9,200 bases of DNA from JBPCPM01 sp050999155 (GTDB taxonomy: Bacteria > Actinomycetota > Thermoleophilia > Solirubrobacterales > 70-9), in contig JBPCPM010000093.1 in the NCBI GenBank assembly GCA_050999155.1, positions 1 through 9,200 of the forward strand, read 5' to 3'. The notes beneath the pieces are model-generated. The model had not been told where the DNA came from. It saw only the letters and a program-made list of their open reading frames with translations, and searched no databases. This document shows, piece by piece, positions 1-5,753 of the stretch; within the stretch, counting starts at the first letter, position 1; each line of letters begins with the position of its first letter. The position numbers and the translations under genes are program-made.

Positions 1-2
1 CC

Positions 3-719
3 GCCCACCCCTCGGGTGCCGCGACCCAGCCGCTGCCCGGCCAGGGCGCATCGGCCGCCAACGGGCAGCGCACCGCTGTGCTCGTCGCGGCGATCCTGGG
101 CGCCATCGTCCTGCTCGGCGGCGGCATCGCCGCAAGCGCCCTGCTGCTGGGCGGCGACGACCCCGAGACACAGAACATCTCCGATTCCGCCGGCAGCGCG
201 AAGGACGCGAACGGCAGCAAGGGCGGAGACTCGCCGCAGGCCTCTGCCGCCGACCGCCGCGAGGCCCGCGAGCGGCGCCTGCGTTCCTTCGTCCGTGACG
301 TCGACCCGATTCTCGAGCGATCCCGGCCGGGCCGTCAGGAGATCACCGAGCTCGCCGGCGGCATCCGCTCGGGCGCGCTGACCGTCGGCGAGGCGCGCAC
401 GAAGATGGCCAGCGTGATCTCCAACCGCGAGTCGGTGCTCGCCGACACCGACGCACTCGACCCGCCCACCAAGGCCGCGGGCCGCAGCCAGCGCCTGCTG
501 GCCGAGAGCTTCCGCGCCTCGCTCGAAAACGACCGGGACTTCCAGGACGCGATCGACGCCGCCGAGGTGTCCGACGTGGCCACCTTCCTGCAGGAGGCGT
601 TCAACGACACCGTCGTCTCCAGCAACGCCGCGACCGAGGCCAAGGACCAGTTCGTGGCCGCCTTCAACGAGCTGCGCGCCGAGGCCGGGGTCTCCGGCCA
701 GGTGACCAACGACTTCTAG
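3..719 (+). CDS. 5'-truncated single-pass membrane protein with helical extracytoplasmic domain
   Basis: The frame is open from the window's left edge to the TAG at 717-719 (238 codons seen), so the true start lies outside. The only early start-like codon, GTG at 78, falls inside the membrane helix and is unlikely to be real. Visible parts in order: a Pro/Gln/Ala-rich linker (residues 1-23), a hydrophobic segment (about 24-51, rich in A, I, L, V and G), a polar Ser/Gly/Asp linker (52-82) and a charged, probably all-helical domain (83-230) with many Ala, Glu and Arg residues and no cysteine. I do not recognise the domain. A low-complexity linker followed by one helix and an external domain resembles the C-terminal half of the receptor kinase at 1568-3574, so this may be the tail of another kinase or a zinc-ribbon membrane protein; that is inference. 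The next gene starts 39 bp downstream on the same strand, suggesting one operon. Confidence 0.7.
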   Translation, partial: AHPSGAATQPLPGQGASAANGQRTAVLVAAILGAIVLLGGGIAASALLLGGDDPETQNISDSAGSAKDANGSKGGDSPQASAADRREARERRLRSFVRDVDPILERSRPGRQEITELAGGIRSGALTVGEARTKMASVISNRESVLADTDALDPPTKAAGRSQRLLAESFRASLENDRDFQDAIDAAEVSDVATFLQEAFNDTVVSSNAATEAKDQFVAAFNELRAEAGVSGQVTNDF

Positions 720-758
720 GTCGCGCGTATCTTCCGCTGCTGCCGACACCTGCGTCCC

Positions 759-1571
759 GTGTATCTGCCCGCCACCCGCCGGGCTGCGGCGCTGCCGGTC
801 CGGCGCACGATCGGCCACCTCGGCGCGGCCTGTGCCGTGCTCGCCCTCGGGCTCGCGGCCGGGTGCGGGGACGACCCGGCGACGGCGACCGCGCCGACGA
901 CGACCGAGCCGGTCGCGCCCGAGCGATCGGACCCCACGGACACGGCCACCGAGCCCGGCGACCAGACCGCTACGACCGGCACCGCCGCCGGCCTGCGCCC
1001 CGACATCAACCAGACACCCATCCCCTACGGCGCCAAGCGCCAGCGCGACATGGCCGCCTACGCCAAGCGCCACTACGGCGTCACGACGTCCACGTTGAAA
1101 AAGCCCAAGACGATCGTCGAGCACATCGCCGTCGCCGGTTCGGCCGAGTCGGTGCGCAACACCTTCACGCCGAACCGCAAGGACCCCGAGCTCGGCGAGC
1201 TGCCGGGCCTGTGCACGCACTTCGTCATCGGCTCCAACGGTGAGATCGACCAGCTCGTGCCTCTCGAGCGGATGTGCCGTCACACGGTCGGCCTCAACCA
1301 CGTCTCGATCGGCATCGAGCACGTGGGCTTCCAGGATGGTGACCTGCTCGGCAACGAGCGCCAGCTCAAGGCCTCCCTGCGGCTGACGCGGTGGCTGCGC
1401 TGCCGGTACGACCTCGACGTCGACGATGTGATCGGCCATAGCGAGAGCCTTGACTCCCCCCACCACGCCGAGCGCGTCGAGTCGCTGAAGACCCAGACCC
1501 ACGGGGACATGGCCGCGAGCAGCATGCGCCGCTACCGCGAGCAACTCGGCGAGAAGGGGTGCCGGGCATGA
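759..1571 (+). CDS. Lipoprotein N-acetylmuramoyl-L-alanine amidase (Amidase_2/PGRP fold)
   Basis: Predicted zinc amidase that cuts the bond between N-acetylmuramic acid and the L-Ala of the peptidoglycan stem, anchored to the outer face of the membrane. The N-terminus has an Arg-rich n-region, a hydrophobic stretch (20-33) and a lipobox LAAGC ending at Cys36. A Thr/Pro/Asp-rich spacer (37-78) precedes the catalytic domain (about 88-262). Candidate zinc ligands are His122 (VEHIA), His227 (VIGHSES) and His249 (QTHGD, where AmpD has Asp in KTDPG). Glu187 in SIGIEH matches the conserved SIGIE glutamate, and CTHFVIGSNG (152-161) matches the substrate-side strand. GTG at 759 is chosen because it supplies a full signal peptide; no Shine-Dalgarno sequence is visible before it, and GTG at 837 would remove the n-region. 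The stop overlaps the start of the kinase gene, so the two are coupled. Family assignment is firm; substrate and cellular role are inferred. Confidence 0.87.
   Translation: MYLPATRRAAALPVRRTIGHLGAACAVLALGLAAGCGDDPATATAPTTTEPVAPERSDPTDTATEPGDQTATTGTAAGLRPDINQTPIPYGAKRQRDMAAYAKRHYGVTTSTLKKPKTIVEHIAVAGSAESVRNTFTPNRKDPELGELPGLCTHFVIGSNGEIDQLVPLERMCRHTVGLNHVSIGIEHVGFQDGDLLGNERQLKASLRLTRWLRCRYDLDVDDVIGHSESLDSPHHAERVESLKTQTHGDMAASSMRRYREQLGEKGCRA
1551..1559 (+). promoter_or_regulatory. Ribosome binding site that fixes the kinase start
   Basis: GAGAAGGGG sits 8 nt before ATG at 1568. A GTG at 1559 is in the same frame but lies inside this purine run and has no site of its own at a proper distance. 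ATG 1568 is therefore preferred, giving an ATGA overlap with the amidase stop at 1569-1571. Confidence 0.65.
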
Positions 1572-3574
1572 GCGCCGAGCAGCGCCAGGTCGGCCCCGGC
1601 GACACGATCGCCGGTTACCGGATCGAAGAGCAGGCCGGCCAGGGCGGGATGGGCACCGTCTTCCGGGCGACGCAGCTACGACCGGAGCGGACCGTGGCGC
1701 TGAAGGTCATTTCCCCCGGCCTGGCCCAGGACCCCGACTTCCAGGAGCGCTTCGAGCGTGAAGCCCAGCTCGCCGCCGCCATCGAGCACCCCAACGTGGT
1801 CCCGGTGTACGAAGTCGGCGAAGAAGACGGGCTGCTGTTCTTGGTCATGCGCTGGGTCAAGGGGCCCGACCTGCGCTCCCTGCTGCTCAACGGACCCCTG
1901 GAGCCCGGCCGGGCCGGGCGCATCGTCGCCCAGGTGGCCGGCGCGCTCGACGCCGCCCACGCGGCCGGGCTGGTGCACCGCGACGTCAAGCCCGCGAACA
2001 TCCTCGTCGCCCGCGCGGGCTCCCACGACGAGCACGCCTACCTCACCGACTTCGGGCTCGCCCGCCTGGCCACCTCCGAGGGGGGTCCGACGAAGACCGG
2101 GCAGTGGGTCGGGACGGTCGATTTCGTCGCCCCCGAGCAGATCCAGGGCGGCGACATCGACGCCCGCGCCGACGTCTACGCGCTGGGGTGCGTCCTGTAC
2201 CAGGCGGTCGCGGGCGCCGTGCCGTTCCCGCGCGACTCCGACGTCGCGAAGATGTGGGCCCACCTCAACGAGAATCCGACGCCCCTCACCGAGTCGAACC
2301 CGGGCATCACCCCCTCGCTGGATTCCGTCATCGAGCGGGCGCTGGCCAAGGACCCTGCCGACCGGTTCCCCTCCGCCGGCGACCTGGGTCGCGGCGCCGA
2401 AGCGGCCGCCGCGGGCGACGACCTTCCGGGCACCGAACGCACCGTGGCCCGTGGCGCGGCCGCCCCGGCGACCGGCCTGTCCGACGAGGCGCCTGACGCC
2501 GACCGTCCCAGCCAGCGGCCCACCGAACGCCCATCAGGGCCCCCGACCGACGCCGGACGACCGCCGGCCACGGCGGACACCGCGCCGGTATCTGCGAAGC
2601 GCGGCGGACCGCCAAAGGGGCTGATCGCCGCAGGGGCGCTTCTCGGCGTGCTCGTGCTGCTCGGGGTCGTCGGACTGGTCGCCGGGATCGGCCCGCTCGG
2701 TTCGGATTCGGCGGGCTCGGTCGTCGGCGACCCGATTCCGGTCGGCGGCGATCCCAACGCGATCGCGGTCGGCGAGAAGGCGATCTGGACCGCCGATCTT
2801 GCCGACAACACGCTGACCCGCATCGACAAGGAGTCAGGCGAGGTCGTCGGCGACCCGATCAAGACCGGAGACGAGCCCTCGGGTGTCGCGGTAGGCGCGG
2901 GCTCGGTCTGGGTGGCGGCACTGGGCGACGGCGCGGTCGAGCGCTATGACCCGAACACAGGCCGCCGCCAGGGCGATCCGATCCGCGTCGGCGGCCAGCC
3001 CGCCAACGTGACGCTCGGCTTCGACGCCGTCTGGGTGCCCGACTTTGCCGGGGCCCGGGTCATCCGCATCGACGCGCGCAGCGGCAAGGTGACCGACCGC
3101 ATCAAGGTAGGGGAGGGCCCGATCGACATCGCCATTGGCGCGGGGTCGGTGTGGGTAGCCAACGTCGAGGAGGACACGCTGAGCCGGATCAACCCGCGCA
3201 GCAACCGCGACTCCGGCGAGGACATTCCCGTCGGCCAGAGCCCCGAGAGCGTCGCGTTCGGGGGCGGCTCGGTGTGGGTGACCAGCATCCGTGGGGACGT
3301 CCTGCGCCGTGTGGATCCCGGCACCAGCCAGATCGCTGGTGAGCCTATCCCGGTTGGCGAGCGCCCAGACGAGGTCGACGCCGACGACGACAACGTCTGG
3401 GTCGTCAACCAGGACGCGGGCACGCTGGTACGCGTCGACGCGAAGACGGCCGAGGTCGTCGGCGACCCGATCGAGGTCGGCAACCGGCCGTCTGCCTTGG
3501 CCATCGGCGACCCGGACATCTGGGTGGCGAACTTCGGCGCGGACACGGTGTCGCGGATCGACCCCGGCGACTGA
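1568..3574 (+). CDS. Receptor Ser/Thr protein kinase (PknB/PknD type) with seven-repeat beta-propeller
   Basis: Transmembrane Ser/Thr kinase of 668 residues counted from ATG 1568. The cytoplasmic kinase domain (about 12-280) has every key element: glycine loop GQGGMG (24-29), VALK lysine 46, helix C Glu65, HRDVKPAN with catalytic Asp139, DFG (161-163), P+1 loop Thr183 and APE (188-190). The activation loop carries Thr169, Thr175 and Thr177 as possible autophosphorylation sites. A Pro/Thr/Arg linker (285-348) leads to one membrane helix (351-377). The extracytoplasmic part (385-668) is seven repeats of 40-42 residues, each with a VG..P turn and a [IV]W[VT] strand, as in YVTN/Vgb-like propellers. 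M. tuberculosis PknD has the same overall plan with a six-bladed NHL sensor. The gene overlaps the amidase stop by 4 bp, so co-translation and a shared envelope role are likely. The ligand and the phosphorylation targets cannot be read from the sequence. Confidence 0.95.
   Translation: MSAEQRQVGPGDTIAGYRIEEQAGQGGMGTVFRATQLRPERTVALKVISPGLAQDPDFQERFEREAQLAAAIEHPNVVPVYEVGEEDGLLFLVMRWVKGPDLRSLLLNGPLEPGRAGRIVAQVAGALDAAHAAGLVHRDVKPANILVARAGSHDEHAYLTDFGLARLATSEGGPTKTGQWVGTVDFVAPEQIQGGDIDARADVYALGCVLYQAVAGAVPFPRDSDVAKMWAHLNENPTPLTESNPGITPSLDSVIERALAKDPADRFPSAGDLGRGAEAAAAGDDLPGTERTVARGAAAPATGLSDEAPDADRPSQRPTERPSGPPTDAGRPPATADTAPVSAKRGGPPKGLIAAGALLGVLVLLGVVGLVAGIGPLGSDSAGSVVGDPIPVGGDPNAIAVGEKAIWTADLADNTLTRIDKESGEVVGDPIKTGDEPSGVAVGAGSVWVAALGDGAVERYDPNTGRRQGDPIRVGGQPANVTLGFDAVWVPDFAGARVIRIDARSGKVTDRIKVGEGPIDIAIGAGSVWVANVEEDTLSRINPRSNRDSGEDIPVGQSPESVAFGGGSVWVTSIRGDVLRRVDPGTSQIAGEPIPVGERPDEVDADDDNVWVVNQDAGTLVRVDAKTAEVVGDPIEVGNRPSALAIGDPDIWVANFGADTVSRIDPGD
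2720..3574 (+). repeat. Seven tandem propeller-blade repeats within the kinase gene
   Basis: Seven in-frame units of about 120-126 bp encode blades whose shared pattern is DPI.VG..P..[IV]A[VI]G...[IV]W[VT]....[DG]T[LV].R[IV]D. Units begin near 2720, 2843, 2969, 3089, 3209, 3329 and 3449. The DNA is also similar between units, for example gtcggcgacccgat recurs at 2723, 2846 and 3458. Seven units and a clean start right after the membrane helix fit one complete seven-bladed propeller ending at the stop codon. Confidence 0.85.
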
Positions 3575-3576
3575 GC

Positions 3577-3614
3577 CGGGCCGCCAGCCTCCGACAGCGA
3601 CGCCAAGCGGCCCG
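3577..3614 (+). terminator. Stem-loop just after the kinase stop, possible terminator
   Basis: CGGGCCGC at 3577-3584 and GCGGCCCG at 3607-3614 form a perfect 8-bp GC stem with a 22-nt loop, starting 3 nt after the kinase TGA. No T-run follows, so this is at best a GC-type terminator or a 3'-end stabilising structure. The position is the main argument. Confidence 0.35.
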
Positions 3615-3670
3615 TCCGCCGGGGAATTTCGGCCCGTCGACCCGGTGGAGCACAGAGTTCGTACACGAGA

Positions 3671-3698
3671 TTGCGCCTGCCTACAACGGCGTGATAGG
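3671..3698 (+). promoter_or_regulatory. Possible promoter of the LATTG surface-protein gene
   Basis: TTGCGC at 3671-3676 and GATAGG at 3693-3698 lie 16 bp apart, about 45 bp before the ATG at 3741. This is one of the few less GC-rich spots in the gap. The match to a housekeeping sigma consensus is only partial, three of six at the -10 element. An alternative -10 is TAGGAA at 3695-3700. Confidence 0.25.
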
Positions 3699-3727
3699 AA
3701 ACGGGCACGCAACCCACGACAGGCACC

Positions 3728-3736
3728 AGAGGGAAG
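3728..3736 (+). promoter_or_regulatory. Ribosome binding site that fixes the surface-protein start
   Basis: AGAGGGAAG ends 4 nt before the ATG at 3741. The reading frame is open far upstream into the kinase gene, but only this ATG has a good site. An in-frame ATG at 3798 lacks one. Confidence 0.6.
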
Positions 3737-3740
3737 CAGC

Positions 3741-4943
3741 ATGGAGCCAGGACAGGGATCGAACTCGGCGACTCGCGGTCACGTCGCGACCCACTCGATG
3801 AGCGCCGACACGCCGAGCGTCGTCCGCCGCAAGGGCTCGTGGCAGTCGCTGATGGTCGTGATCGTCGTCCTCGGTGCCCTGCTCGCCACACCGGCCGCCA
3901 TCGGCTCCCAGGACGAGGCGCCCGTCGTCGAGAGCACGACGAGCCAGGATCTCGCCAACGCCGCTCCGACCCCTGAGCCCGCACCGGCACCTCAGGCCGC
4001 CCCGGACCCGGCCCCCGCGCAGCCCACTCCCGCGGCACCCGCGCCGACGGCGGACCCACCACCCACCCAGGCCCAGCCCGAAACCCAGCCTCAGCCCAAG
4101 CCTCAGCCCGTCGATCCGGCCCCTCCCCTGGCCCGCACCTCGGAGATCCTCCCCGACACCTTCGACGGCACGCCATGCGAGGACGAGCTCGACGGAGCCG
4201 AGCTGTCCGACGCCTGCATCGACTACGGGCAGAACACGCTGCTGGCTCCGTGCAGCGGGCCCAACGAGGCGGCCCGGTCGCCCGAGCGCTGCCAGGAGAT
4301 CTTCCTGCAGCTCGACGACTCGGACGGTCTCGAGTCCTGTCAGGACAACCCCGGGTCGGCCGATTGCCTGATCTTCTTCCTGAACATCTCGGTCAACAAC
4401 CCGTGCTTCGGGGGCGGCGAGGACAGCCAGGCCTGTCAGCGCTACAACGAGACGATCTCCTCGCTGCGCGAGGTGTGTCCCGATGGGGGCGGCGGCCCGT
4501 CCGGCTGCCGGGACTTCCGGTACATCTTCGAGAACGGGGGGCCGTGCGCCTTCGAGCGGCTCGCCTTCCTGGCCGATGGCTGCGGCGCCGGAGGCTCGGT
4601 CGAGCTCTCGGGTCCGCCCGCTTCGGTGATCGCGGCCCTCGGCGGATTCGTGGGTGGCGATGACGACGACTCCGACAGCACTCCGGCCAGCGGTCCTGGC
4701 GGGCGACGGCGCGGCGTGCTTGATCCCGGCGCCCGCGGCGACCTGGGCATCCGGGTCGCGGCCGACACCAGCAACGATGCGGGTGATGCCGACGGCGACG
4801 AGGCAGACGACGATTCCGCCAGCAACGAGCCGCTGGCCACGACCGGCAGCGCGACGTACCTCGTCGCCGGCTTCGGTGCCTGGCTCGTGCTGCTGGGCCT
4901 CGCGCTCTCGGTCGGACTGGCCTACCGGCGTCCGACCACCTGA
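3741..4943 (+). CDS. Secreted Cys-rich surface protein with LATTG sortase signal
   Basis: A 400-residue protein with no catalytic domain I recognise. In order: a long, basic N-terminal stretch ending in VVRRKGS; a hydrophobic signal or signal-anchor (36-55); a Pro/Ala/Gln stalk (76-129); a Cys-rich region (145-281) with twelve cysteines spaced as six pairs; a Gly/Asp-rich linker with two acidic runs (307-313 and 343-359); then LATTG (365-369), a hydrophobic helix (372-394) and a short basic tail AYRRPTT. LAxTG followed by helix and Arg residues is the signal used by class E sortases of high-GC Actinobacteria, so the protein is probably cut after Thr368 and joined to peptidoglycan. No sortase gene lies in the window. 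An even cysteine count in an exported protein suggests disulfides. The gene stands alone, with its own ribosome site and probable promoter, and overlaps the convergent gene by 22 bp. Adhesin or structural roles are possible but not shown. Confidence 0.85.
   Translation: MEPGQGSNSATRGHVATHSMSADTPSVVRRKGSWQSLMVVIVVLGALLATPAAIGSQDEAPVVESTTSQDLANAAPTPEPAPAPQAAPDPAPAQPTPAAPAPTADPPPTQAQPETQPQPKPQPVDPAPPLARTSEILPDTFDGTPCEDELDGAELSDACIDYGQNTLLAPCSGPNEAARSPERCQEIFLQLDDSDGLESCQDNPGSADCLIFFLNISVNNPCFGGGEDSQACQRYNETISSLREVCPDGGGGPSGCRDFRYIFENGGPCAFERLAFLADGCGAGGSVELSGPPASVIAALGGFVGGDDDDSDSTPASGPGGRRRGVLDPGARGDLGIRVAADTSNDAGDADGDEADDDSASNEPLATTGSATYLVAGFGAWLVLLGLALSVGLAYRRPTT
3966..4127 (+). repeat. Pro/Ala/Gln low-complexity stalk segment
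   Basis: Residues 76-129 of the surface protein consist almost entirely of Pro, Ala, Gln, Thr and Asp, with PxP and QPxP repeats such as PETQPQPKPQP. Such segments act as extended wall-spanning stalks in other surface proteins. At DNA level it is short C-rich repeats, e.g. cagcctcagcccaagcctca from 4087. Confidence 0.75.
4173..4583 (+). repeat. Six tandem Cys-pair units in the surface protein
   Basis: Twelve cysteines (146, 159, 171, 184, 200, 209, 222, 232, 246, 256, 269 and 281) fall into six units of [P/S/V]-C-x(8-12)-C-x2-[Y/F/I]. The second Cys is followed, three residues on, by Tyr, Ile, Phe, Tyr and Phe in units one to five; the last unit ends in Gly. The spacing from one unit to the next is 22-29 residues. 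I do not recognise the repeat as a named family. Confidence 0.6.
4833..4940 (+). other. C-terminal LAxTG cell-wall sorting signal
   Basis: Encodes LATTG, a Ser-Ala-Thr step, a hydrophobic helix of about 20 residues and the tail YRRPTT. Pentapeptide, helix and basic tail are in the right order and spacing for sortase anchoring. The Ala at the second position is typical of class E sortase substrates rather than class A LPxTG ones. Confidence 0.7.
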
Positions 4944-5398
4944 TCGCCGGCGGCCCCCGGTGCGGCGGGCGCCGGCTCAGGGCTTGAGCACATCACGACG
5001 GCCGCGACGGCGACCAGCGCCGAGCACCCGATCGCGACGAGGTTCGCCCGCCGGGCCAGCGAGCCCTCCGCGTCCCCCTCGGACGCGAGGGCCACGGCAA
5101 GCCGGCGCTCGGCCGGCGTCATCAGCGCCCCGAGCAGGCCCAGCACGACGAACATGATGGTCAGTGGGATGGTCACCCAGACCTCGGCGAACAGGTCGCG
5201 GTCGGTCGCCATGTACAGGCCCGCCAGCAAGGAGATCCCCGCGATCCGCGACACCCAGGACAGGATGCGGGCGCGCTGGTGGTGGGCGGCCGCGGTGCCC
5301 GCCGGGAGCAGCGGCCACACGAACAGCACGCCGAACGCCGCGATCACCGTGACCACGTGGACGGCCAGCGCCGTGTCGTAGAGCGCGGCGGCGGTCAT
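4922..5398 (-). CDS. Four-helix integral membrane protein, DUF2269-like
   Basis: A 158-residue membrane protein of unknown function. Four hydrophobic helices are visible, at about 9-32, 49-64, 74-93 and 118-137, separated by charged loops (for example QRAR at 41-44 and ERR at 97-99), with an Ala/Pro tail ending GDQVVGRR. A His within the first helix (His14) followed by a small-residue helix resembles DUF2269/CopD-like proteins; this family call is tentative. The ATG at 5396-5398 is chosen because it overlaps the stop of the upstream gene as ATGA and begins the first helix directly. No Shine-Dalgarno sequence is visible, so it probably depends on coupling. An upstream extension of the frame to 5821 reads as Arg/Gly/Pro-rich antisense-like sequence and is not coding. 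The stop at 4922-4924 lies inside the 3' end of the convergent + strand gene. Confidence 0.8.
   Translation of the reverse strand: MTAAALYDTALAVHVVTVIAAFGVLFVWPLLPAGTAAAHHQRARILSWVSRIAGISLLAGLYMATDRDLFAEVWVTIPLTIMFVVLGLLGALMTPAERRLAVALASEGDAEGSLARRANLVAIGCSALVAVAAVVMCSSPEPAPAAPGAAGDQVVGRR
4946..4976 (+). terminator. Strong hairpin at the convergent gene junction, possible terminator
   Basis: GCCGGCG at 4946-4952 pairs with CGCCGGC at 4970-4976. The stem extends by CCC (4954-4956) with GGG (4967-4969) past a one-base bulge, giving about ten GC pairs. It begins 2 nt after the surface-protein TGA. No T-run follows. On the opposite strand it lies within the last codons of the DUF2269-like gene, so it can only be a proper terminator for the + strand gene. 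Confidence 0.4.
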
Positions 5399-5733
5399 GT
5401 GTCGAGGGTGCGGCTGATCCGTACGTGGCCAATCAGGGTGCCCAGGGGCCCGCCGGTCACGACGATGATGGCCGGGAACCACCAACGCCACAGCTTCTCC
5501 CCTGCCCCGCGCACCGCGAGGTAGACCTCGGCGAGAAAACCCACACCGTGGGCCGGGCCGAGCACGGAGATCAGTCCCTCGGCGTCGGTGAACGACGCGT
5601 AGACCAGCGGGATCAACAGCAGGGTGTCGATGATCGCGACGATCGCGACCTGACGCAGCAGCTTGCGGGTGCGGGCGACCCGGTCGAGCTCGAGGCCCTC
5701 GGGGACGCCCGCCGCGTGATCTGGTGTGCCCAC
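5395..5733 (-). CDS. Three-helix integral membrane protein, DUF3817-like
   Basis: A 112-residue membrane protein with helices at about 25-48, 55-76 and 81-104. The segment LGPAHGVGF around residues 58-66 and the late GGPLGTLIG match the pattern of DUF3817 proteins, a small membrane family of unknown function in Actinobacteria. GTG at 5731-5733 is chosen: it starts 20 nt after the ferredoxin stop and gives the usual family length. A GTG at 5794-5796 would add 21 polar residues but would overlap the ferredoxin gene by 43 bp. Neither start has a strong ribosome site (GCGGCGGG precedes the chosen one). The stop overlaps the ATG of the next membrane gene by 4 bp, so the two membrane proteins are probably made together and may interact. 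Confidence 0.75.
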   Translation of the reverse strand: MGTPDHAAGVPEGLELDRVARTRKLLRQVAIVAIIDTLLLIPLVYASFTDAEGLISVLGPAHGVGFLAEVYLAVRGAGEKLWRWWFPAIIVVTGGPLGTLIGHVRISRTLDT

Positions 5734-5753
5734 TGCCGACCCGTGCCCGCCGC

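Noticed and set aside
1676..2263. Minus-strand open frame opposite the kinase domain
   Set aside because: The + strand carries all the kinase motifs; the antisense translation is Gly/Val/Asp-rich with no family features.
3291..3740. In-frame upstream extension of the surface-protein gene
   Set aside because: It overlaps the kinase in another frame and reads as Arg/Ser/Thr-rich noise; the ATG at 3741 has a good ribosome site and is followed by a signal segment.
2834..3742. Long minus-strand open frame opposite the propeller
   Set aside because: Its Arg/Asp/His/Val-rich repeats mirror the blade repeats of the kinase gene. It has no domain, and the + strand protein is clearly real.
4087..4110. 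Short direct repeats (cagcctcagcccaagcctca) resembling a repeat array
   Set aside because: They encode the Pro/Gln stalk, have no regular spacers and are explained by low-complexity coding sequence, not CRISPR.
2944..4176. 410-codon minus-strand open frame
   Set aside because: It spans the antisense of the propeller, the gap and the Pro-rich stalk. The translation is low-complexity Arg/Pro/Ser, typical of antisense in high-GC DNA.
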